A stretch of 64,000 nucleotides of DNA from Haemonchus contortus (lineage: Eukaryota; Nematoda; Chromadorea; Rhabditida; Trichostrongylidae), in NCBI GenBank assembly GCA_000469685.2, contig LS997563.1, positions 1,782,720 through 1,846,719 of the forward strand, written 5' to 3'. Numbering within the stretch: position 1 is the first letter of the stretch; each line of letters opens with the position of its first letter. The notes below the pieces were generated by a model. It was not told the DNA's origin, made no database searches, and worked only from the letters and a program-made list of their open reading frames with translations. Shown here one piece after another: positions 24,642 to 34,942 of this stretch. Both the position numbers and the translations under genes were made by a program.

Positions 24642-26566
24642 TCATGCCTTTGTTGGTAATGGGTAGTATTGTGCATCAGAATTCCGTCGTTCCCTTCGAT
24701 GTAGAAGATTCCAGTACTTCCAAATAATCCACGTTGAAATGAATCGTATAATGAAGAACATTACCATTAGGCTTCCCATTACGACTCCAAATGTGCGAGC
24801 TGAATCAGGCAATCTTCAAATTTATGACTTTTAGGTTTTCTGAATCCGGCGATTCTTTTTATAAGATTTTCCCTTTCACGAGAACCTAATAAAGCAATTA
24901 CTTATCAGTAGGGTACAGGTTTTATGATATATGTATGTAGTCTGTGATGAAACGTTTCCCTTCGTCTCCAGAAATTTCCCAGACCTACGAAGGCAGGGTC
25001 GCCTACGCTGAGCATTAGAGGGAAAATCTAGTAAGCGAGTTGGCTTGGTTCCTTCCGGTTCTTTTTTTTTTCAAAAATATCAGCCAAACAGTTTTGTTAG
25101 AATCCCTCAGTGGAGAGAATGAAGTGAAGGTCATCGTGAATGGGATCTTCAGGGGACCTAGTTCCATACGAAGGAACAAAGCATAGGAAATGGGGAAATG
25201 ACCCACACTAGTCAGGGTAGCCAAAGGATTGTGTTTGAATAAATAACATTTTTGGTGAATTCAAACTCAGGTGCCAAGAGACTAATCAAAAAAATCAGCT
25301 AAATGCTCACACCATTGAATTCAGCTCCTTTGTAGTCGATTAGCTGATCCTCTTTGGCTTTTGGATAGACAGCCAGTATGAAAAATCCTGTCGTCATACA
25401 TAAATCCCAGATCATTGTTAGAAGCTGCAATATTATGCTTCATGAAAATTGGAAAGGATTCAACACATAGGGAAAATCCCCTACTTTATGATTAATGTAT
25501 TGCTTATAGGTCATCGTTCATAGCATAACTCCCTTTACTCTTGTTCGAGAAGGCGAGGACAGACGGAATCTCGGTAGTGTAAGGGGTGAAGATCACGATG
25601 CACGAGGAACAAAGATCGAATCCCGTCTGAGGCTGTATTAAACCAGTAACTCGCCAGTCTCGTGAAAGACCCCACAGTTCGGAGAGGCATCGGTGAGAGG
25701 GAGAAGGAAAAAGGAGCTTCGTTTGAGAAGGAACGTCTTGCTGGACTACATTTGCCTAGGATGCTATCTCAAGTTATAATGGTGAACCGAATGGGAACGT
25801 TTTCATTCAAGGCCTCCAGGGATAGGCATAAATGCAACAAATATATCAAATATAAGTAGAGACGTGCACGTTATGTGGCAGAGGAACTTACTAGGAATAC
25901 GAGATGAGTTTGGAGTAATCGTGGTTTCTCCTTCCACACTCCAACTCCAGCTGCTACTATTTGTAAAGCAAGAAGGAATAAGTTCACACTAAGAATTACA
26001 ATACTCCCTGAAAAATAGTTTGATACCAGCGTCAGGAGAACGCAAAAAGAGGCAAAGAATCATCTTTAAGGTACGTTTCTTTGTTCTGCCAAGACAACTG
26101 GTGCATGGCGTAAACCGTACAACAGGCTCGGGAATGCTGTCGTTTTTAATGCCTGAAATTTTCAAAAAAATTTTCAAACTTACATGCTTGTCGATGTTTA
26201 ACGATGGCGAATACGAGTATGAGAACGTAATAAAGCCAATAGAGAATCTCCAAAAGGATAACGACCGTCGAAGCTCCCTAAAAACTATTTTTTTTTCACA
26301 GCTGTACAAAAACTGTTACATTGCTCTAGACTATTCTAATTGTGAAATACTGATAAGGATAGCTTTTGCTAAATGTTGATACGACCCTATGATAAGATTT
26401 GATAAAGGATCATAATCAGAATTGAACAGAGCGATTTCAGACCAGAGATATTTTTTGTAAGAAGAAGATCGTTCGTTACCTTGTAGGTAATCTGGCAACA
26501 AAATTCAGGATCTCTTTGTTCAGCCGCCACCGATTTTTCAACAGGGTCGAATCGAACCTTTTTCAT
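24642..26566 (-). CDS. Four-helix membrane protein (LAPTM/tetraspan-like, nematode type)
   Basis: Five exons (26566-26480, 26277-26184, 26007-25892, 25424-25313, 24799-24642) join in phase to 188 residues. A 29-residue polar N-terminus (MKKVRFDPVEK...) leads to four hydrophobic segments, one per exon: VVILLEILYWLYYVLILVF, SIVILSVNLFLLALQIVAA, a third in exon 4 (TMIWDLCMTTGFFILAVY), and GVVMGSLMVMFFIIRF. A basic cytoplasmic tail (LLHRRERRNSDAQYYPLP) follows, with a possible tyrosine sorting signal. The layout resembles LAPTM4-like lysosomal proteins and the many nematode four-TM proteins of unknown function, but I see no diagnostic motif. An AATTTCAG acceptor lies one base before the ATG, as for spliced-leader genes. 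Confidence 0.75.
25575..25650 (+). mobile_element. Possible tRNA-like SINE head
   Basis: A short stretch has an A-box-like segment (ggtagtgtaaggggtgaag) and a B-box-like agatcgaatcccg at a tRNA-like distance. It lies in an intron of the four-helix membrane gene. No clear SINE body follows, so this is tentative. Confidence 0.3.
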
Positions 26567-27324
26567 CCTGAAATTCTGATAATGTTCTCAGAATCGAGTT
26601 TTCTTCTCCATTCTTTCATATTTGTTATCGATGAGCTTCAAAGAACCCTAGTTTGCATTGCGCCACACATTTCACTCCCACTTTAGGATCAAGAGGGTAA
26701 TTGAATGTAGTTCAGACAATCAACTTGCAAGAATAAAGCGATCCAACTCCCTGTAAGCGACGTTTTCTACTTTCCTGACACACGCAGTCCTCTCTCGCCT
26801 GTTCTGGAGGGTTGTGGTTTTGACGAAAAGTGGCAGAGGATCTGATACCGTGGGATGGGACTCTTTCAAAAGTCACACTGCACTCACTAAAAAAGGGGTT
26901 GAAGAAAGAATTTTTTTGAAAAAATGCGCCTTCTGTCTGTGGTCTGTGAAAAAACAACTATCACATTTGTGTGCATGAAGCGAATCAGAGTCGGGGAGAA
27001 CGTGAGCAAACAGATTACTTCGAAAAGTCAAATTCATGGGCTATCAGTGTTTACCCAGCGAGCATCGAGGTAATGATGTGATCGGCTGCAGAGTTCTCTG
27101 GGTACGTATTGGTAAACAACCCAAAAGGAAGATGTAAGAAACAAAAGCTTCGGTTAGGTTATTCCCTCGCTAGTCTCGTTAGTCTTCAACCGTCCGTCTG
27201 CGGCCGCTACGTTTATGGTATGTTCCTGAGAACAAGGCAAATAAATAATGAATAAGTTAGCCGAACCATACAATACGTCTGCAAACCTACAGTTCCCCTC
27301 ACTTGAAAGTGAATGCAACTCTTC

Positions 27325-27648
27325 TTACACATTGGATATTTGTGGGTAGCGAATGATTTGCGTAGTTCTAGGTGAACCCCCTCGAGGCTGATCGAAATGT
27401 CTATTTACGGAAGGTCCCTTGGTTTGCGGTCGAAGGTCGAACTGCAGCTCGTGATTGACTTCAGTTCTTAACTGTGAACACAACTGGTTATATGAATAAT
27501 TCGTGGTGGAAGGCAAATGTGTGGTGCACCTGACTGCCATAATTAGCATTACGCCAATAATGGGCGAAACAATCTCAAAAGCATCAAGGAGGAACTTTAG
27601 CGAGTCTTCTGGGGATGAGACGAAAACTTCGAGAAAGTTTAGTTTCAA
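27325..27648 (-). CDS. Possible exon of an unrecognised membrane-protein gene
   Basis: A 107-codon open frame contains one convincing hydrophobic stretch (EIVSPIIGVMLIMAV) and a polar tail ending RYPQISNV. I could not find in-phase upstream exons, and nothing matches a family I know. It may be a terminal exon or chance. Confidence 0.2.
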   Translation of the reverse strand: MKLNFLEVFVSSPEDSLKFLLDAFEIVSPIIGVMLIMAVRCTTHLPSTTNYSYNQLCSQLRTEVNHELQFDLRPQTKGPSVNRHFDQPRGGSPRTTQIIRYPQISNV

Positions 27649-27649
27649 T

Positions 27650-29090
27650 AAACTATTAAGCCAGAAACAAGAATTCGATTTGAAAATCCGGATTAATAAA
27701 GAAAAAAGTAGTCAAAAAAGAGCCTGAGAGGTTCTAACGATGCAGGTTCAGGTATTAGAGCAAAAAAGAGGCAGAAGAAAACGTACACGAGTGTCGAATA
27801 TGCAAACTTGAGTGATTTCTGAGTGAGCAGAACATTCACAGCTTAAGCTTTTACTAAACAATGCTTTAGATTGGCATACTTGTGAGAGTACACACTCCCA
27901 TATAGTACTGAGGTTCTATGAAAGGGTGAAAATGAGCACTGAACTGGACGACTTGAAACCAGCCCCACTCCCAGATTTAACATTATAATCAACGATTCGT
28001 GAGGGGGCTTTTTTTATTAGAACCCTTCAGAAGTTTTCGGGTGAATCGACACATTTGAAGGCGACACAAGTGTTGAATACGAGGGTTCCGCTTGTCATGG
28101 AGACGCGGTGATTCGGTTGGTGTTCGGACGTCAATAGTCGCTCGTAGCTGATAAGGGGGCACCAGTGATGAGTAAGAACTATTTGCACAGTGAGGTACGA
28201 GCTTGACGCCAGCCACACGAAATTCGTTTGCGAGATTCATGACTGCGTCGAGTGTGGTTGCCCTAGTCAGAATACGTTGTGGTAACCTTTTGTGAGGAAT
28301 GGTACCTATCAGTTATGGATTAGCTTCAAGTTTTCTTCACCTGAACAACCAAATAACGATCCACTAACTTCCGGAAGGTAAAAAGAGCTAAGAAAAGAGA
28401 GGGAAGTGCAAAAACGTGGAAGGGTGAGCGTCGGTTGCTCAAGCACAAAATCTTCAAGTTTCACCAAATTGTCGTCCCGTTCAACTTCTTTGCCCCTACA
28501 GTCATAATCCTTATCCCTAGTAGGAGTATAAACGAGTGGTGACCCACAACACTCGACCGTGTGTGGGTTATTGCGGACTCTTCGGAGTTCTACAAAATAC
28601 ACTATTCCGAGGGTCAACTATCCAGTAGAGTACTTTCTTACGGAAAATAAAAGTTGAAATAAGAGCAGAGAGGTTTGTATCAACTACAAGAACTTTATGA
28701 AGGGGAAATTGCAAAGGCAACACCGTGCTTCCATTGTGACGTTGGTTTAGACCAGGAGCTGTGACACGAACAGCTCCAAAAAACCTAGTCATGAATCGAC
28801 AGGAGCCGTAAAATAGATTAGGGCGAATGATGGATTCAAATATTGCACGTGCCGTTCTCCCTCAACTCCCTAGAGATTCGACCAAAAAGGTGTTTATTCC
28901 AGTGCGTAATCGTGTTGATCATGGGGGTCAGGGGCTTATGGAGTTCCAGATGAAATTTAAGTTGGTGTTGGTTGAGAAGCAACTGGAAAGCTACAGTGTT
29001 CAACGGCATGGTGTGGTACCACAGTTTTTCTCACAAAAAGTGAAACTAATAGTTGGTGATAATTACTCATTAAGATTACTTATAATTAAT
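27650..29090. other. Gene-poor stretch; nothing recognised
   Basis: Scattered 60-115 codon open frames occur on both strands, but none has a family signature, coherent splice sites or a signal peptide. No repeat or RNA gene is apparent before the SINE at 29.1 kb. Confidence 0.4.
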
Positions 29091-29097
29091 TATATGG

Positions 29098-29360
29098 GAG
29101 GAGTGGTAAAGTGGCAGATGGCGCACTATCACGCATGCAATTTTGGGGAATGGATCCCAGATCGGTTCTAGACTAGATCGAGAGTGTGCATCCTTCTGGG
29201 GTTGGCTCTTCGATACCGGATTTGTCTTGGATGATAAAAACGTTGATTTGTATGCCGACTAACCACCTCAAGTTATTGTATATGCTATAGACGCATTTAA
29301 AACTACGATTTCGAATAAAAGTTGAATGCGGGGCGCATTCAGGAAAGGAGATTGATTAAT
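29098..29360 (+). mobile_element. tRNA-derived SINE copy
   Basis: The 5' end (gggaggagtggtaaagtggc, then agatggcgcactatcacgca) matches the tRNA-like head of the copies at 32.6 and 63.6 kb, and the 3' end (aaagttgaatgcggggcgca, then gattgattaa) matches their tails. The B-box is degenerate (ggatcccagatcgg). Confidence 0.75.
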
Positions 29361-29889
29361 ACTAAAATCTCTGAAATTTCACAATCAGTCTTCTACAGTG
29401 AGAAAGGGAAACATTGGAAAAAGAATATTTTCATCAGCAGGAACTTTTTCTTGAAGGTCGCGAGCTTGTCAACAGATCAAAGTTTAGGCTTTGCCCTCCC
29501 AGTCACAGACCAGTAGCACATTGGATTAGACAGAACTCGATCTCAAGAATCGTGCAGATGGTAAGCACATTTCAAACTGCTCCTGTTCCCAAATAAAAGT
29601 GGTTGAAGGCGTGGGGCACTGTAAATGTGTAGTTGAATTTTTTCACGCACTTATCGTACCCTCGGCTTTTATGGGTTTTCTTCGTAGTTCCGGAACAACT
29701 TACAATTCTAAACAATGGCAACTTGCATTTGAAAAAATCTTTTTTGGACAGTCTTTCTGTCCAGAAAAGCACAATATTTATCCCGGATTATGAAGAAAAC
29801 AATAGCAATACTTTGTAACGCAATAATTTATCAACTGGAATAGAGCAAACGGACATTCATCAGATTATGTTACTTGATTTCATCCATCG

Positions 29890-30165
29890 TGATGGACGGA
29901 GGTTGTATACGATACCACACGAGTAGTCTGGGGATCGAACCTCACCCATACCAACCGAGCTTTCCATTGCTCGTGGTCAGTTAATTGACAGAAGATTCGT
30001 CTTCGAGGATTATAGCATTGATTCATTTATCAGTTGATAACCGCAAGTCACTGTATAGAGCTTATACGCATTCAAACGCAACTGCGATTCCGGGCGGAAG
30101 TAAAATGCGGGGGCGCACCTTGAAACCAAGATTGACTGGCGGCAGAAGGTTTGTCACAGGTTCTG
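29890..30165 (+). mobile_element. tRNA-derived SINE copy
   Basis: This is a second copy 0.6 kb away, in the same orientation. It has a tRNA-like head with a good B-box (ggggatcgaacctcaccc), the shared accaaccgagctttcca and accgcaagtcactgtata segments, and the tail aaaatgcgggggcgcacctt. Confidence 0.8.
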
Positions 30166-30791
30166 TAAGTTTGGATGACTGTTCCGCAGGTTTTACAAGC
30201 TTATACCACTGATATAAAAACAGGCAAGGCTTCACAGAAGATTTGGACGAGATTTCATTTGTAATGCTTGCATAGAGACGAACTATTATACTAAGTCAAA
30301 AATGCCCACAACTGCCTTCCACTTCAGTCAAAGGATCCCCATGTTGGAAACTAAGGCTAATTGTTCGAATTTGTAACACGGATGATCTCAGTCAATGGTA
30401 CGATCTCTGCAACGTCGTTAAAACTCGTCCTCAAGTAGGTGTGAACGTCGACGAAACCTGTCTCTGAGCCTTTAACGCGCACAATCTATGCCATTTTTTT
30501 GAACAGGCAGGGCCTCAAAAAGCGTATCCGGAGGCCATGGGTTTAGCTACAGGTCTGATCAGAAATCTTGAATACCTTTTTTTTGTATACAGTCTTCAGC
30601 TCAACAAACTTAACACATGAACCCAAGCACAAGTAATAAGACGAACACCAAACATCTTCAAGGCTGCCGAAGGCCCTTCGAATAATGACAATCAATTTTC
30701 TACTGTAGATTGATGGACAATGTCAGAAAAAAACTGTAACAAGCGGAAGTTGCTCTGCCGCAGAGCGGAAAACCGCGGAGTGAAGAACTCC

Positions 30792-33059
30792 TCAAAACCT
30801 TGCATCACTGTCAAGTGTGGAAAAGCTTTCGATTTGCTTACGCAGACGCTCAAATGTCTCTGCAATATGAGTACGGTGGTTGGGATTGTGTGGTGTAGAT
30901 GGCTCAGAGCTAGTGAGTTCATTTGTGGCCGAGTTTCCTTTAACGATTTTCGGCCTCAGAGTTGTAGTCGAGTTCGTTTGCATCTCATCATTGCCATTCC
31001 AACCAGCCAGTTCTTTGAGTTTACGATAGAAAATCGTCAATGAAACACCGATCTGTAAGAGTGGATTATTTTCCGTGTCTTTTTCTGGAATGCAACAAAG
31101 TCTTCCTCGAATGTGAGCTCTATGGACGATACATTGTCTGAGAGTATTGTTCGGAGAGTCACTGGAGCTAAAAGGCGGTCAGTAATGCAAGAAGAAAAAG
31201 TTACAAAAACTACGGTCACTTCTCACATTTCTTTTTTGGCCGTTGAATTTCGATGTTGCTAGCGAGCGCATATTTATTCGCCGACTTTACCTGACTTTCC
31301 TTTTTGTCGTTTTGTCGTTGGCTGTCCTGGTTGCATTCATGCTTAACCTATTCTTATGAAATCTACAACAAATTCCGCGCCAGTTTAGAAAATGAAAATT
31401 AAGGTAAGGTCAGTGCGAGGGTCCCGTGCTTAGGACCTAACAGCGGCGTTCGAACGGAGCCAGCTGTCATACAAACAGAACGCACGGTTCTACTCCTTAG
31501 TATTAAACACTTCTCAAAAATTCACACTAAAAAAAGCCCATAAAATCTTTCTCTTCAAAAACTATGAGAGGTTTGGTTGTGATCACCGAAGACCCTCGTG
31601 TGGAAAGAGTGTTCCTTGAGAGTTATTTGACTTACATAACAGAGAATCATTTTCCTAGTGAGTGTTTTTCACTGTGCCTTGTGATGATTGGGGAAGGGGG
31701 AGAGAGGGGCAAGGAGGGAAAGCAGTCAAATCAGGGACTTCGTCTTTTCTGAATGGTATCCAAACTCGGATGGGAGTGATGAGCATTCTGTTGGGCTAAT
31801 CATTGAGATTTCGGCAAGTCATGTAGCCTGCTTCCTTTCAGAGGAATAGCAACATTCAGGTTCCGAAGTGCTCTATACAATAACCTATGGAGACCAGCTG
31901 ATGCTCAGGCACACGTATTTATCTTTTCAGACGAGCTCGCCATCGAACAGATAGAAATGGGAACCAGATTGTCCCAGACATGTGGTTAAGGAGATCGAGG
32001 TGTGGGGTAACGTCCTAAGTTACGCCGCCACCTGTGGTAGTTTCTTGAACTTTGGTACAGTGCATTCACAGATTGTATGAAGATCCGTGAACGAACAGTG
32101 ACTTATGCAAATCTAAACTTACTTTTTGAGCGAAATTCTTGAAGAATGTGGCTACAGCATCGCCAGAGTTTTCCTCAGCGGACGCGCTGTCAACACTTCT
32201 AAAGGTGCTCACCTGCAAATGTGTACAATTCACTGGTTTTTCAAAAGTTCAAATTTGTTTCTTACATTCTTGTTGAGTGGTTGCTCTGGAGAAGTCGGAG
32301 AGACAACATTGTTTGGATATGGGAATGATGGATCCACCTGGGACCGTCTGTGATGTCTCAGAGTAAGTGGTTCCGTATTGACTAGCTTCAATGGCTCTTG
32401 AAATGCGTCGAGGAGTCCTCCTGATGCGTAGGTCTAAATTAGAATAATACTTTCTTGTATTCCCACCTTGCAAATATACCTACTATAAACAAAGATACGT
32501 AATGGTATAGAACTAGGATTAGCGATTATTACTCACGGCGAAGAAAACCATTCTCGTTGGCCAATACATTCCGTTACTCTGAGTGTTTACTCAATTTATC
32601 ATTCAGTTTGGGCGGAGGTGGTGTGTGACAAGTGGCGCACTATCACACACGCATAGTCCCGGGATCGAGGCCCGCTTCGATATCTGCCTAGGCCAACCGA
32701 GCCTTCCACCCATCCAGGGTCGGTTAATCGGTATCAAACTGGTTTGGGAAAATAAAAACATTGATTTGTCATCATTGACAACTCTGTGTCCTTGAATACA
32801 CCACTATAAGCCACTGCGATCCTGAATGGAGGTCGAATGCGGGACTGCATCCCAGAGCGGGATTGACTAAGGTTACAAGCTTTTGTCCTTTATTATTATA
32901 TTTAGTTATCTTGTGAACTATAGAAATGATAAAGTATTATCAACCTGTAATCAGAGCGAAATGGAAGTCATGAAAGGCCTACCGTACCTCGACGCTATGA
33001 CTAGCGACTATTGAAACAATAAACGCTACCCATGCCATTTCCGGAATTTTCTTCTTCAT
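30792..33059 (-). CDS. Unrecognised secreted or single-pass protein, 210 aa
   Basis: Five exons (33059-32988, 32578-32537, 32433-32266, 32212-32123, 31052-30792) all join at phase 0 and give 210 residues. Exon 1 is a signal-peptide-like N-terminus (MKKKIPEMAWVAFIVSIVAS). The middle is hydrophilic, with a basic pair region (RHHRRSQVDP) and Ser/Pro-rich segments. Exon 4 ends in AVATFFKNFAQK and exon 5 starts with a short hydrophobic piece, IGVSLTIFYRKLKELAGWN, followed by a Thr/Ser/Asn-rich tail. There are no cysteines after the signal peptide, so it is not a disulfide-rich effector. I do not recognise the family. The consistent phases and consensus splice sites are the main support. It lies 1.9 kb from the lysozyme gene at 34.9 kb, on the same strand. 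Confidence 0.6.
32609..32890 (+). mobile_element. tRNA-derived SINE copy, well preserved
   Basis: The head gggcggaggtggtgtgtgac, then aagtggcgcactatcacaca, resembles a tRNA A-box region. The B-box area is gggatcgaggccc. The shared body follows, with gccaaccgagccttccaccc and ggtcggttaatcggtatcaa, then agccactgcgatcctgaatg. It sits in intron 1 of the unrecognised secreted gene, antisense to it. Confidence 0.85.
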
Positions 33060-34942
33060 TTTTTTATCTGAATGGCTATGGACTGATTGAAGAACGAAGA
33101 GAATAACATTCAAACAGACATCCGAGTAAGACTATTGAGGCAAGAAGTCAAAATAATTTAGAATAACCCTATTACTTTAAAGGCATAGAAGTTTTTGAAA
33201 GCCTGAGTAATCTCCCTGCCTAAATTAAGGAGACATGCTCGACTGAGAGTTGCCATGAAATTCGGTCCTGTGACAAACACATGGAGGAACTTATTCTAGA
33301 AGCTTTCTTTCACTACCTATTACGGAAGCAGTTCCTCTTGGGCGAATTTAAAATTAAATAGAAGCTGCTGAGGAATGTTCTCGATACAGCGTCAACTCTG
33401 TGCTAAATTTGCCCAAGAACACATCCCCTCTTCTTATGACACGCTTCTGATGAACCAGCTCGAAGAGTTAGTTTATTAGCCATATGAATTCTGTCGAATG
33501 ATTACGAGTCTCCATCTCAAGCCGACCAATTGTGGTTTCACGCAAAACATTCTCTCCTAATTTTAGCACCCGTACAAACCAAAAAGGCTGAACCGCCCTT
33601 ACAATGAGGAAAATTTTCATTTTTTGGTGAAAATGTAGTAGGGGGGCCACCCATTCAAAGGCTAGTATATCAAGAAATGAACTCAATGGAACCCGTTATG
33701 CAGTGTTATATCACGGACATGCCAGTTTTTGAATAAGTGCTTTCATAGGGAAGGAAGACCGCGGTGGGTAAGTTTTCTTTCTCTTTTCTTTTTTTTTGCA
33801 GGAGGTAATCATCCCAGCCACCCAGGTGCTCCTACCCTACTTAGGCTTATTTGGGAAACTGAATTTCCTTAGCTGAAACCGCATGAAAGAGCTAAGATGC
33901 TCGGTTCCCATCAACCTCTACGCATCCGATACAGTGCTAATATAATAAGGACCAACACGTTAGACTGAGCTCATTTCTTGATATACTGACCTTCGGATGG
34001 GTGGTCCCCCAACTACATTTTCACCCATTTTTCTAACAAGTACTCTACTTTCAAGTACAAAAGGACATTAGCGCCATAGATTTTAAATCGATGAGTTTTG
34101 ACCACTATAATTCGACGCTGAAAACTGCTTTTAAATATTGCACAGGCCCTGGAGTTCTGTGTTTGATGTGTTAGTAAAATGCGAAAGGTATCAGTAACTT
34201 TCAGCAAGGAGGTTTGAGAACGAGCAGAAGCAGAAAAGAGGAAGAATAAGGAGGGATGCCAGGAGAGTTCGCTGATGTATGGCCCGGTGGGAGAGTGTTG
34301 AAAGGGCCGGGTCAATGTTTGGTCATTGACAGCACGATTACCGATTAGGTACGTATTAACATTTCATTAACAAGGACGATGTTTTTGTAAACAGTAGCCA
34401 GATGACTTTCAGTTTGGTAGGGCAGGACAAGCAAACGCACGAGTACCAATATATACAAACTTAGAAGGGATTGCCGTTGATCTACAGGGTTCGACTCTCG
34501 AAGGTGTTTTCTTTTCGACGACTACTTTACAAAAAATTGTTCTCAGCTAAAAGTAGCATATGTTGCCAGAGCAAATATAGTGTGTTGACATTAAAGGACG
34601 GACCGTTTGCCTAGTAGTGGAAAAGTCTTGTAAAAGGGGCGGGGCTGACACAGTAAGCCAGGGTGTCGGCTCAACGAGAAAGATCTGATTCCAAATAATT
34701 CGGTAATCCAGTGGTAAGAGAGGGTGTTAATAGTCAAGGCGGAATCTGCGCTAAATTTATTCAGTCAGGAAATGAAACTTTTGCTTTCTCGGTGGGTCAA
34801 CGAGATGCTTACGGCCTTTTACTCTTTTTGAACCAAAATTTTTAATTTAGTTCAATCTGGATGTGATAAGCCTGAAAAAATTTGCAGAAAGATAAAAATT
34901 AATATTTATTAGTTCTGATGAGATTCAATCATAGTACATCAA
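33060..34942. other. Intergenic; nothing recognised
   Basis: Between the secreted-protein gene and the lysozyme 3' end there are only open frames of 72-100 codons without family resemblance (33686-33468 and 34315-34013, minus). I see no repeat or RNA gene. Confidence 0.4.

Noticed and set aside
28827..29171. 114-codon plus-strand frame
   Set aside because: It runs into the head of the SINE at 29.1 kb and shows no family or splice support.
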